From the NCBI GenBank assembly GCA_004114245.1, contig QZWS01000076.1, positions 1-29,477 of the forward strand: a DNA stretch of 29,477 nt. Reading direction: 5' to 3'. The notes beneath the pieces were generated by a model. It saw only the letters and a list, made by a program, of their open reading frames with translations, was not told the origin of the DNA and made no database searches. Every line of letters starts with the position of its first letter. The first letter of the stretch is position 1. Position numbers and translations under genes: made by a program. The stretch is from Zoopage sp. CT-All (Eukaryota; Zoopagomycota; Zoopagomycetes; Zoopagales; Zoopagaceae). Positions 19,898 to 29,191 of this stretch are shown in pieces.

Positions 19898-20443
19898 ATG
19901 CTCTTTCGCTGCTCGTCTGTCATTCTCATCGCCCTTGCTGCTACCTACATTGCTTCCTTGGCCAATGCCAGTGGCTTTGATTCTATGAAAGAGCTTAAAA
20001 AGTTAGCCAAAAAGGACAAATTTCATGAGTTGAGGAGTCAGCTGATCTCTAAGAAGCAAAGGCTTCCTACCATTGCTGAGCAAATGTCACTATGGACGGA
20101 AGCAAAACAGTTTGCCAAGTCACATTCCAATCTCTCGCCTGAAGAGGTTGATCACGAAAGGGAGAAATATTCAAAAAAGTCTACAGATCGGAATAACAAG
20201 TATAAAGATGAGTATAAAGCTGTACAAAAGGCTTCCTTACAGTCACTGCAAGGTCTTCCCGAATCGATCAAAAATCAGGTTGCAAATATGGAGGCTCAAC
20301 GTAAAACTTGTCCATATTTGACCCAAGAGAGGGACAGTATATTGGTAGATGATATTGTACGTGTAAAGTTGGGTGGGACAGCTAGTCGCCGCATGTACTG
20401 TGATGAAAGCGTGTATGCTCCTACAATGGCTAGCTGGAAGTGA
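19898..20443 (+). CDS. AT-rich secreted orphan protein (181 residues)
   Basis: Clear signal peptide of about 24 residues (hydrophobic VILIALAATYIASL, cleavage after ANA). The mature part is small, charged and Lys-rich with probable helices (MKELKKLAKKDKFHELRSQL; YKDEYKAVQKASLQSL) and two cysteines, C138 and C168, able to form one disulfide. No intron, no family recognised. Composition is AT-rich like the orphan at 11240: bases 20161-20220 hold 18 G/C of 60. The start is the ATG that begins the signal peptide; the frame is open upstream to 19730 but that part reads as low-complexity. A secreted, lineage-specific protein, possibly effector-like, is the best description; function unknown. Confidence 0.65.
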   Translation: MLFRCSSVILIALAATYIASLANASGFDSMKELKKLAKKDKFHELRSQLISKKQRLPTIAEQMSLWTEAKQFAKSHSNLSPEEVDHEREKYSKKSTDRNNKYKDEYKAVQKASLQSLQGLPESIKNQVANMEAQRKTCPYLTQERDSILVDDIVRVKLGGTASRRMYCDESVYAPTMASWK

Positions 20444-20864
20444 AGTAAAATGCAGCTTGATACGCCCTTGCCTGTGCGATATGCATCACATTCCTCTTGA
20501 ATCTGCTACTCATGGTGTAGGCAACACAAATAAGGGACATGCAGGGGAGGTCTCTACCAAGTGGGCCTGGCAATGGCAGCATGCGCTTTGTGAGGCCCAT
20601 GCATAAGTCATTACAGCTACGCGCCTGAGCACTTGTGCTATCCAACAAGACTTGGGCCTGTGATCCAAACCCCTGTTCGTGCGGGGGAAGCCGGGCCCTC
20701 AGCATCGCGTCGAGCCATCAGAGTGGCCGGCCTCGAATCTGCTGACCCGCTCGCCGCACCCCGCACCCCCGCATCCCCGCCTTCACTAGATCTGCGCTCT
20801 CTCCACCTGTAAATCAAAACCATCCCATATCCACAAGCATAAATTTAGACGGTGAGGCTTCTGC
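20444..20864. other. Interval without a supported gene; promoter side of the receiver-phosphodiesterase
   Basis: About 420 bp. The first part probably holds the 3' UTR of the secreted orphan, the second the promoter and leader of the downstream gene. Short open frames on both strands lack recognisable content. Confidence 0.4.
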
Positions 20865-23800
20865 ATGACCCTGCTTGAATCCGTGCTGCGCCTGCGGCGT
20901 CGAAATCGCCGTCTGACCGAGCCACCGCCGCGCCCGCCCGCCGGTCTCTTGCAGTCTGCCTCGCGATCCGCCGCCCCCGCTCCGCGTCCCTTCAGGGCTG
21001 TGCTCATTGCCTCGTCGGACTCCTCGGTGAGTTTGCCGGCGCAGGATCGGCCGCCGCCTCCGCGAGTTCATCGACCAAGTCAGTCGATTCATGATTTACG
21101 CGATATCGCTGCCGCGGCTGCCCTGTGCGAAGCACATAATGGAGAGTTGGAGGGATCTATTCGATCGGTCGAGCCGGCCATGCCAGTCGTGCTAGCTATG
21201 TCATCCACCCCACAGACAGCTGCTGCCCATTTTCGTAATCCCGCGGCTGGAATCTCGACCAATTCGCCGCCATCCATAGAAGGTGAAGAAGGCGTCGCCT
21301 CTTCGCCATCCTCAGTCGCAATAGGCGCGCGCGCCACGCTGCCAGAGACCCTGATGCAGCGTATTGTGTTTTTTGCCTCCCAGATCGACGAACACGACAT
21401 CCTTGCCGTCCCAGACCATGCCATATTGATGCGCCGGCGACGGTCAGAGAATGATCAGTCGGTCGTGGAGCGTCTGCATCGCGCCCACGGCTTTGCTCCA
21501 TTCGTCGACCATAATACTAAAACTGATATCACCGGTCCGTTTGCTCAGCTATCCAGCATCGACGAAGTCAGCTCGTCCACCGTCAGTCCCATCGCCACGG
21601 TTCCCTCGCCGGCTATCCTGCCTCGCGTTACCATTGCAATGATCGATGGTGTGCGTTCGCCGGCTCCCAATCGACTTCCAAACAGTCGCGGTGCCCGTGC
21701 ACCAGGCTTAAGCATATTTGGCTTAGACGATGATTTTGCCGAGCACCACGACTCGTTGTCTCCTGCCCCTCGCCGCCGGAAATCATCTCCACGGCCACGT
21801 ACTGCTCATGCTCGGTACGGTCCACGCCCAACATCCAGTCTCTTGCCGGAGCATGCAGCCGGAGCCATCGATGCCTCATTTCATCGTTTCTTCCTCAAGA
21901 AGCTCACCTTCTCGCCCAGTGAAACGCGCGTGCTGCTTGTTGACCACGACGAGACATCCCGTCTTATCGTCACGCGTATGCTTCGTCATGCAAATTACTC
22001 GGTCGAAGCAGCGGCTGATACGGATGGTGCTTGGGCTTTGCTTAGCCAGGCCAACCTGGACAGCGTGTCAACCAACAGCGATGGTGCCGCCGCCAACTCT
22101 GGCGGATCGGAATTCCAAATTGTAATTTCGGACGTGCGCGCGGGAAGAACCACCAAGGATACTGGCGTGGACTTTCTGAAGCGCCTTCGTGCCGAGCCAC
22201 TGCTTGCCGATTTGCCATTCATCATGATGGTGGCCGGGGATGAACTCGACGCCGCCTACGATTGCCTTCGCGCGGGTGCCGACGATTATATCTTAAAGCC
22301 AGTTGCTGTTGACGCAATCAAGAACGTGTGGCGCAGTGTTTGGCGCAAGCGCAAAGAGAAGAAGGTCGCGTTGCTGCTCGACGCAGAGAGGCGCCGCCGC
22401 GCCTCGCTTGAAGCAACTGTCGGCGTGCTTCAGGCCAGCTTCATTGCTTCGTTGAATGCCGATGCCCCCATCGATGCTGTCACCAGGACCATCGAGTCGC
22501 TCGTTCATGGTGACGATCTCAGTGGAGAAGTGAGGTATATTGACGACCGTACCTGAGCCTGTATCTCACTCGTGAGTAGGACGACTCTCGCGAACGTACT
22601 GGAAACGCTTAAGTCCACCAACATCTATCAGCCAAACATGCAAAACTTTTTGAACGGCCAACCGCTCGATCCCGAAAGCGCTTACTGGCTTGAGCTTTTG
22701 CACGAGCCTCCCAGCGGATTCTCTCGGCGAGGCTCTGCCCGTACTTCGCACTCTCATTCCGAACCAGTGCCTCCTACAATGAGCGCGTCGAAAGACTCGC
22801 CGCGTCATCTGGATTCTATTTTGCTGTCGTCAAGCTCCATGTTGGCATTGCCTAGGTCCACGGCTCGGTCATCATTGCCACCTTTCTCACCGTCAAATGG
22901 CCAAGCTGCTGAAGCGAGTGGTGCCAACGGTCATAGTTCTATGAGTGCCCCCGTACTGTCCACGGCGCAATGTCTGGACGTTGATCAGCACGATAATCAT
23001 GTCGGCAACGCACGCTCGCCTGATAACGATGGAGTGATCCAGTTCCCCAGCATCAAGGAGCATCTTCATCGGCCGCCGCCAATCTCGATTCCGTTGATAC
23101 CTCATAGTCGACCCCGTCGAAGCAGCAGCGGCGTTAGCGCCATCAGCAGCACAAGCCTCTCAGCTGTGCCGCCTCTAACCCCTTTTCTGACAGCTGCAGG
23201 CTTTGCCATCGATGGCACCCCTTCTTCACACCTCCCCGAGTTTAAATCAGATTCGACGCGCCTTGAGCTGCTTCAGCACTGGTCTTTTGACGTCTGGAGC
23301 TATACTACGTCCGAGCTCATCGCGTTTCTCCTCGAAATGGTGTATGATTTAGACTTTCCGACCCATTTCAACCTTCCTGTATCGCGGTTGGTTCAGTTTT
23401 TCCAACTCATTAGAGCCCGCTATAAGTCCAATCCGTATCATAATTTTCAGCACTGCTTCGATGTGACACAGGCAGGGTATCTGTTCCTCAAACAGTGCGT
23501 CCAGCCAGCAACTACAAGTATGTCGCCAAGCAGTTCGCCAAGCAGTTCACCAAACAGCACGCCGGCCTCATTTACTGCCATCGAGCGATTTGCACTGTTT
23601 CTCGCCTGCGTTTGTCATGACCTGCTTCATGACGGCAAGAGCAATAATTTTCATGTTGCAACCACGTCCGACCTTGCGCTGCTCTATAATGATCGATCAG
23701 TGCTGGAGAATTTCCATGCACATCAAGCCTTCCGCCTTTTCCGGGATCATCCCGAAGCCGACCTTCTCTCGCTGCAACCGACGGATGTCCAGAAAGAGAT

Positions 23801-24445
23801 CCGCGGCCTGATCATTCGGCTCATTCTCTCGACCGATCTCAGTCGCCATATGGAGATCCTCAGCGGGCTTAACCGAGCTGCAGCCGGCGATTGGAATTGG
23901 AATGATCGAGCGCATCGCGACCTTGCTCTAGAAGTCGTCATTAAATGCGCTGATATCAGCAACAGCCTTCGGCCGCTTCATCTCGCCAAGAGCTGGTCGG
24001 ATTTAATCCAAGAAGAAATGTTCCTGCAAGCAAGTTCCAGCCACCATTGGCAGCTTTATTGAACTGTTCGTAGGGAGATTTAGAAAAGGCCTTAGATCTG
24101 CCGTTATCGGCGTTCGGTGATAGAGATAATCCACAGCAGGCCCGTCTCGGAGTGACGTTTGCAGATTTCATGGTGTTACCACTGTTCAAGGCGGCCTCTC
24201 ATATACTCCCATGCATGGCCGAACACATACCGTCGATCTTGCTTGTTCGGGAATACTGGCAAAAGTTTTTGGTGGAACCCAAGGCGGTGGATTCCGAGAG
24301 CGAGGGCGGATATTTAAGCGACACCGAAGGCGACGACGCCACGCACTATAGCAGCTGCATGTCTGATTTGGACGCTTGGGACGTTGACGATGGCCGACAT
24401 GGTCTGGAGGTCAATCAGTTAGAAGTTATCCATGAGTGCGAGTAG
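20865..24445 (+). CDS. RegA-like fusion: response-regulator receiver domain + class I cyclic-nucleotide phosphodiesterase
   Basis: Exons 20865-22534, 22580-24029, 24074-24445; 1163 residues. Residues 1-350 are low-complexity Ser/Pro-rich. A receiver domain follows (about 356-490): RVLLVDHDETSR (D360, H361), phosphoacceptor-like D423 in IVISDVRAG, and K478 in YILKPV, with an insert before D423. A linker of ~340 residues leads to the PDEase domain (about 835-1120): YHNFQHCFD (H844, H848), CHDLLHDGKSNNF (H903, D904, H907), YNDRSVLENFH, KCADISNSLRPL (D1015) and FADFMVLPLF, so metal ligands and general acid are intact. The invariant purine-clamp Gln appears to be Gly1066. The C-terminus is acidic. 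The first intron fuses the two domains in frame (SGEV|RTTLANVLETL). In Dictyostelium RegA a phosphorelay activates the PDE; the same is inferred here. Expected reaction: cAMP to 5'-AMP. Confidence 0.9.
23523..23558 (+). repeat. 12-bp tandem repeat (3 units) inside the phosphodiesterase domain
   Basis: Two identical units TCGCCAAGCAGT followed by a diverged third, coding SPSS-SPSS-SPNS at residues 872-883, in the loop between the HNFQH and HD metal motifs. It is in frame and looks like a slippage-type expansion in a loop. Confidence 0.8.
24030..24073 (+). other. GC-AG intron in the receiver-phosphodiesterase gene
   Basis: The exon ends TTC CTG CAA and the intron begins GCAAGT; it ends CGTAG before GGA GAT TTA. 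The join restores FLQ|GDLEKAL, matching the family's FxQGD segment. Without splicing the frame ends at a stop at 24060-24062. The nearby GT gives the wrong phase. Confidence 0.8.
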
Positions 24446-24510
24446 TAGCAGTGACATGTGTAGCGATCCTTGTCCAGCACATGGACAGATATAGACTTAA
24501 AGATTAAAAC

Positions 24511-27138
24511 TTAATTGGTATGTAAGACCTGCTCCGACGACTTCTCTACCTGTGTGGAACCCGTGGCTAGCTCTTCGTAGAATGTCATCTCGCTCTGCGC
24601 CACTCCGCCTGCTCCATTAGTGGTGTTCAGTCCCGAGTCGGCTTCCACCATTGCAAATGCCTCGTCATCATCGACATCCGAATCTGCCAGCTGAAGCGTG
24701 GCGACAGTATCCGAGCTTAACGTTTCTACAGGACCATGCTGTCGGATCAACGAGTCACGTCGACGCTTGATGGTGTATCGGAGACGCTTCGACTTGGATC
24801 GCTCTTGTCCTTCAACAACAAAGTCGCCGGCGTAGTGCTTCTCAATACCGCTCGAGGCCACCTTTTGGCTCACGAGCACCTGATGCAGCGGTGCGCTCAT
24901 GGCGTGATGCGTGTACCGCTCCGCACGGTCCTCCGATGACTCGGCCTGCACCATGCCCTTGATATCGACGGCATTGGGCTCCTCGGCATCGCGGCTCTCG
25001 TCCATAAAGAGGAATCGATCGTTGTATCGCCGAGCATGTGCAAACTTGAGCAACAGCGTGATCACGGGAAGAGGGACGATGGCCAGCGATTCGGTCGATC
25101 CCAAGGCGATATTAGTGGCCAACAGCATCACAAGCTGGAGAACAACCACAGCGGCAATGAGGCGATTGAAGAGCAACGGGAACCAATTCAGACCGCCCGT
25201 TTCCGACCGAACGGCGTATACGTACATGAGCTGGTACTTGTACACGATGAGAGAGGTGAAGAAATTGAGGCAGGCGAATAGCAGAATGATTGGGGCGACA
25301 ATGCTGAACATGAGCGCTACGACAAAGGCAAACAGGTGGATGGCATAGAGCTCGCCGAAAGGGCAGTCTGGCGGACGTGCAAACTCCCGTTTCTGACGCG
25401 GTGTAGGGCGACGGATGAACATGGAACGACGGAGCCAAATGATAAGCAGCGCCACGGCCTGGGCCAACTCCGAAAGCACCCCGAGGCCCTTGATCAGGAT
25501 ATAGCTCATCCAGAAGCTCGAAATATCAATCAGAGACGTGCCGATGTTTGTCACGATGATGTCCGATTGCCGCAGCTGGTTGTAGATGAACTGAAAGTCG
25601 CCATTTCGAAGGCTGTACCAGAAATCGTTGAGCAGCGCGCTGATAAGTACGATGAAATTGTTGAAGAACAAGAACAGGAAGAACTTGCGCAGCACGTCTC
25701 GCTCGATGCCGGTGCGTGTGGGTTTGGCGCGGAAGAACGAGATGGCACGGAAAATCCACGGCAGCAAAAGGAAGAAAATAGCAAGCACAGCCGGAGTGAT
25801 GGTCGCAGCGATGAACTGGAGCAGAAAGCGGGACTCGCCCGGCGCTTCACCGGGACTTGCCTTGTTGACGTTGATCATGGTTGCAATGAGCGACACGAGC
25901 ACCATGCCAAAGATGATGACCCAAAACGTAATGAAGCTTCCTGTAAGTCGACGTGTCGCACGCAGCTTTCGGGACGTCTGTGCATTCAGCCAGATAACAT
26001 CTCGTAGCGCGGGCGCCGGTTGAATTCGCTGGGGCTCGTCAGCCCACGTTCTCTTCCGATGTTTGAGCAAGCGCAAGATCCGATGGCACTGAAGGACATT
26101 TGGAAAGGTAACAAAAGCGACGGATGATTTGGCCTCGGCATCGCTGGCCGACACGGACGAAAGTTCAGCGCGTTCCTGGGCAATAACGTTGGCCAAACGA
26201 TCCATCTCGGCGGTGTAGTGCTGGATTGCATCGACCTTGCTGCCAAACCACGTCGGTCTGAGCATGGGCCGCGACGGCGGGCTCTTGCTAGGATCCTGGT
26301 CGCCACCTAGAAACGTCTCCAAGGCCGACTCGAGGCCACGCACGGCCTTCTCATGCTCCTCAATCAGCGATGGCAGACGGCCCAATTTACGGGCAAAGGT
26401 CACCACGGCGCCGTCCATCGCCTTGGACCCGCCAACAGTCTTCTGTATCCAAGCAAATACGGCTTCCTCGCTTCCCTTCCATGAAACGGGCACGCCGAGC
26501 AACATCGCGGTGCGGTCATGCACCTGGGTTTGGAATTCTCGCGACTCGCGCATCCACTTCTGCCGCCACCCCGTCACCGTCGTCCACAGTCTCCACAGCG
26601 CAATGTAGCATGCGAGAGACATGAGCCAGGTCATGGCAACATGCGCCATGATCCACGTCAACGTGTACCGGGCCCCGACCATCGATATAGCGACAAAAAA
26701 CGTGTCCGAAGTGATCTCGTTCCCGCGCCCCGTGTACGCCAGAATATTCACGGGGACGAGGATGCACACAAGCAGAAGGCCGGTGACGAGGAAAAAGCGG
26801 GTGGTCCAGGCCAGGAAATATACAAATATGGCGGCGTCGAGTCCGACCTTCTCCATCAAATCATCCACGGTCGTGCGCCACACGACCGGGAACCAGGCGA
26901 ACCAGCCCTCGGGCACCAGCGGCGGCGGCTTTTTCATGAGGCCCACGCCACCACCGCCTTCCGTCTCTGCAGTATTATACTTGAGTCTGCGCGCGTAAAT
27001 GGTTTGGTTTTTGGGCCGCAGCAGGGAAAAGACCATGACGGCGATGAAGCCCAGGGCGAGGGTGAGGGCGAGCTGGACGGCGAGCCCGGTGACCGAGATC
27101 TGGGTCTTGATGGACCCCGAGGTCACGATGCCCGACAT
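24511..27138 (-). CDS. CSC1: Csc1/OSCA/TMEM63-type osmosensitive calcium-permeable cation channel
   Basis: Multi-pass channel opened by membrane tension or hyperosmotic stress. A single exon codes 875 residues. N-terminal TM0 (VQLALTLALGFIAVMVFSLL), then RRLKYNT and GWFAWFPVVW followed by two spans, a cytosolic region with RNA-recognition-like fold (HDRTAMLLGVPVSW ... AKSSVAFVTFPN), and the DUF221 channel core (DVIWLNAQTSRKLRATRR to RYNDRFLFMDE). About 11 spans are expected. The C-terminal ~190 residues are charged and cytosolic, with many Ser and acidic stretches, likely regulatory. The start ATG at 27138 places TM0 near the N-terminus as usual. The 3' end converges with the phosphodiesterase gene, 65 bp between stops. 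It is notable here for lacking introns when many neighbours have several. Confidence 0.95.
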   Translation of the reverse strand: MSGIVTSGSIKTQISVTGLAVQLALTLALGFIAVMVFSLLRPKNQTIYARRLKYNTAETEGGGGVGLMKKPPPLVPEGWFAWFPVVWRTTVDDLMEKVGLDAAIFVYFLAWTTRFFLVTGLLLVCILVPVNILAYTGRGNEITSDTFFVAISMVGARYTLTWIMAHVAMTWLMSLACYIALWRLWTTVTGWRQKWMRESREFQTQVHDRTAMLLGVPVSWKGSEEAVFAWIQKTVGGSKAMDGAVVTFARKLGRLPSLIEEHEKAVRGLESALETFLGGDQDPSKSPPSRPMLRPTWFGSKVDAIQHYTAEMDRLANVIAQERAELSSVSASDAEAKSSVAFVTFPNVLQCHRILRLLKHRKRTWADEPQRIQPAPALRDVIWLNAQTSRKLRATRRLTGSFITFWVIIFGMVLVSLIATMINVNKASPGEAPGESRFLLQFIAATITPAVLAIFFLLLPWIFRAISFFRAKPTRTGIERDVLRKFFLFLFFNNFIVLISALLNDFWYSLRNGDFQFIYNQLRQSDIIVTNIGTSLIDISSFWMSYILIKGLGVLSELAQAVALLIIWLRRSMFIRRPTPRQKREFARPPDCPFGELYAIHLFAFVVALMFSIVAPIILLFACLNFFTSLIVYKYQLMYVYAVRSETGGLNWFPLLFNRLIAAVVVLQLVMLLATNIALGSTESLAIVPLPVITLLLKFAHARRYNDRFLFMDESRDAEEPNAVDIKGMVQAESSEDRAERYTHHAMSAPLHQVLVSQKVASSGIEKHYAGDFVVEGQERSKSKRLRYTIKRRRDSLIRQHGPVETLSSDTVATLQLADSDVDDDEAFAMVEADSGLNTTNGAGGVAQSEMTFYEELATGSTQVEKSSEQVLHTN

Positions 27139-27408
27139 GCGCGTCTACGGCTATGGGTGGTGATGCTGGGAGCGGCTGGACGATGGCGGCTGTGGCGAAG
27201 CAAACAATGAACCGATTGGTTTAATTATAGCGACACAGCATCTGCGTATCGCCACAGCAGTTATCGATGGCTGGCCCCAAGTTCTTCTGCAGAGAGCCAT
27301 AATCCCATATCCACTCCCGTTGCTCCCCCTGCCCCCCTGGTCCCGAACTAGTTGCTGCGCTTTAATATGCTTGAATTCGATCCTAAATGCCCATTGCACC
27401 AAGTACAG

Positions 27409-28248
27409 CTAACAATTCCTGCTGCCCCGTAACCTTTCAATGTCTTGCAGCTCGTCATCAATGGCCTTCAGCCGTTGCATAAGCACATCCCGATACTCGG
27501 CCTCTGATAGTGTCTTAACAGGCAACCACCATGGTGGCGACAGAGCACTCGCCCCCTGCACATCCTCCGACTTGCTTTCGCCGAATAATCGTGCCCAGAA
27601 TAACTGATAGCTATTGCGCAGTCTTTCGCGGAATAGAGTCGATACTGCAGTATTCGGGCCTCTCTGCATACGATCGAGTGCGATATCGCGGCGAAGTTGT
27701 TGCAGCGAGAACACTGAATACTGTCCTACCATTGCGACTACACCAAGTCCGATGAATGCAGCGGGTAATGCCCATGGTCGTCCTGTTCAAGCGCAATTGC
27801 AGCACGACCGAGAGCAGATGGAATAACGTACGAGCAATGAGCATAATCACACCGCCAGTGAGAGCCCCGGCAAGAGTACTCGCGATCATGGAGTCTTCTG
27901 CGTCCTCTCTGATCGAATACTGCAAAGACGGTCGCTTTCGGCGCTGTTCGCGCAACACCGAGTCGCGCAGCACTGCTCAAGCCTCAGCAAATGCTGACCA
28001 TCTGATTCAAATACCAAAGAACGTGATGCCGACAATGCCGGTGTTGAGTGCGCTGGACACGGCGTAGGGCAGTGTTGGCTGCACGTTTCGCCGGATCGCC
28101 AAAGCAGCTCCGCCAATCCCGCCAAGAAGGGCTATAAGTATCACACTACTCAATGCCGCGTGTCAAACAGCGGCTTATCACCAGAACCGAGTGTCCCGCA
28201 GGCAATTGTGCGGATATCGGCCGTGAGCTTGGGCGATTTATCAGACAT
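27409..28248 (-). CDS. Small multi-pass membrane protein of unknown function (4 exons)
   Basis: Exons (minus strand) 28248-28182, 28131-28015, 27975-27832, 27782-27409 join to 233 residues. Hydrophobic Gly/Ala-rich segments: LLGGIGGAALAI, YAVSSALNTGIVGITFF, MIASTLAGALTGGVIMLIA and WALPAAFIGLGVVAMVGQY, so about four spans. The Gly-rich spans resemble Tim17/22/23-type helices, which would suit a mitochondrial or peroxisomal membrane, but this is only a resemblance. The C-terminal half is soluble and ends with a helical, charged segment (SEAEYRDVLMQRLKAIDDEL). The first donor is ambiguous (28187 or 28181; 231 or 233 residues). Three introns that all restore one hydrophobic frame make the gene convincing although its function is unknown. 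Confidence 0.7.
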
Positions 28249-28360
28249 GCTCGCAATCATGCGTTGGCTGACCACCAATAATCAAAACACCAGATGGATT
28301 TCCACACGCCAACACAATACCAGCAAGCAGCGCCGTCCATCCGACCCCCTTAGTCACACT

Positions 28361-29095
28361 CTAATCGTCCTTGCGATCCGACTCGGCCGCGGTCGAATCG
28401 CCCTCCTCGCCGCTCGCAGACCCGGACACCGACCCAGCCGCACCGCCCTTCTTCTTCTTGGGCTCCTCCCATGCCCACAGCGGCACAAAGCTATCAAAGA
28501 ACCCGACATCCTCAAACAAATTCGGGAATATCCACACCGGCTTGGGCATCGCCACCAGCGAGATGACGTAGAAGATGAGTCGGATGATGGAGATGACGAA
28601 CAGCAGGCCGAGGAAGCCGAGAATTGCCACCGACACGTACCAGGCCCCGTCGCGCATAAACTCGGGCCACAGCGGGAACATGATGCCGGCAAACACCAGC
28701 GCCACGAGCCCCAGCCCGCCCAGCATGGTCCATATCTGCGAGCCCTGGTAGATCCAGACAAAGTAGCCCTCGTCGTCAAAGTGCTGATTGCGCTCCAGCT
28801 GCAGCATGCGCGCGCCGCCGCTCCCGGTCGTCTCCGTGCGGTCCACCCGCAGGAAGAATTGGTTGACCATCAGCGTGTGGCAAAGCTCCATGGCCTCGTC
28901 GCGCTCGGAGATGGCGGGGCGCGAGGCGTGCTTGTAGGCGGAGCGCAGCAAGGCATTGGCCGCGGACTTGCCCTTGAAGTACTCCACGCGTTTGCCGTTG
29001 AGGATTCCCGGACGCAGGCGCAGCCCGGACTGTTTTTGCGAGCGGAGGTAGGTGGCGACGGCATAGAGCTCCTTGGGCGGTTTGCCGTCGGACAT
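28361..29095 (-). CDS. SEC62: Sec62, post-translational protein translocation subunit
   Basis: ER membrane partner of Sec61/Sec63 that helps feed completed precursors into the ER. 244 residues, no intron. Family features: N-terminal cytosolic domain (LYAVATYLRS, RVEYFKGKSA near residues 37-45, LCHTLMVNQFFLRVDR), the FVWIYQGSQIW block, two spans (about 122-143 and 152-181) and a cytosolic end LFEDVGFFDSFVPLWAWE followed by a Lys-rich then acidic tail. The ATG at 29095 (MSDGKPPKEL) is preferred; an in-frame ATG at 29176 would add 27 residues with no family similarity. It is divergent from the gene starting at 29192, 96 bp between the two starts. Confidence 0.95.
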   Translation of the reverse strand: MSDGKPPKELYAVATYLRSQKQSGLRLRPGILNGKRVEYFKGKSAANALLRSAYKHASRPAISERDEAMELCHTLMVNQFFLRVDRTETTGSGGARMLQLERNQHFDDEGYFVWIYQGSQIWTMLGGLGLVALVFAGIMFPLWPEFMRDGAWYVSVAILGFLGLLFVISIIRLIFYVISLVAMPKPVWIFPNLFEDVGFFDSFVPLWAWEEPKKKKGGAAGSVSGSASGEEGDSTAAESDRKDD

Positions 29096-29191
29096 GGTGC
29101 TGCTGGGCTCGTGGGCAATGGGGGTCGAAAAAGGGAGTACGAAGCCAACCCCGAGCTCGTCGCCATTGCCGCCCACCCCCCGGACGTCCTA

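Noticed and set aside
25336-26007. 223-codon open frame on the + strand
   Set aside because: Antisense to CSC1, with Gln/Glu/Arg-rich content expected from the complement of a membrane-protein gene; no family motif.
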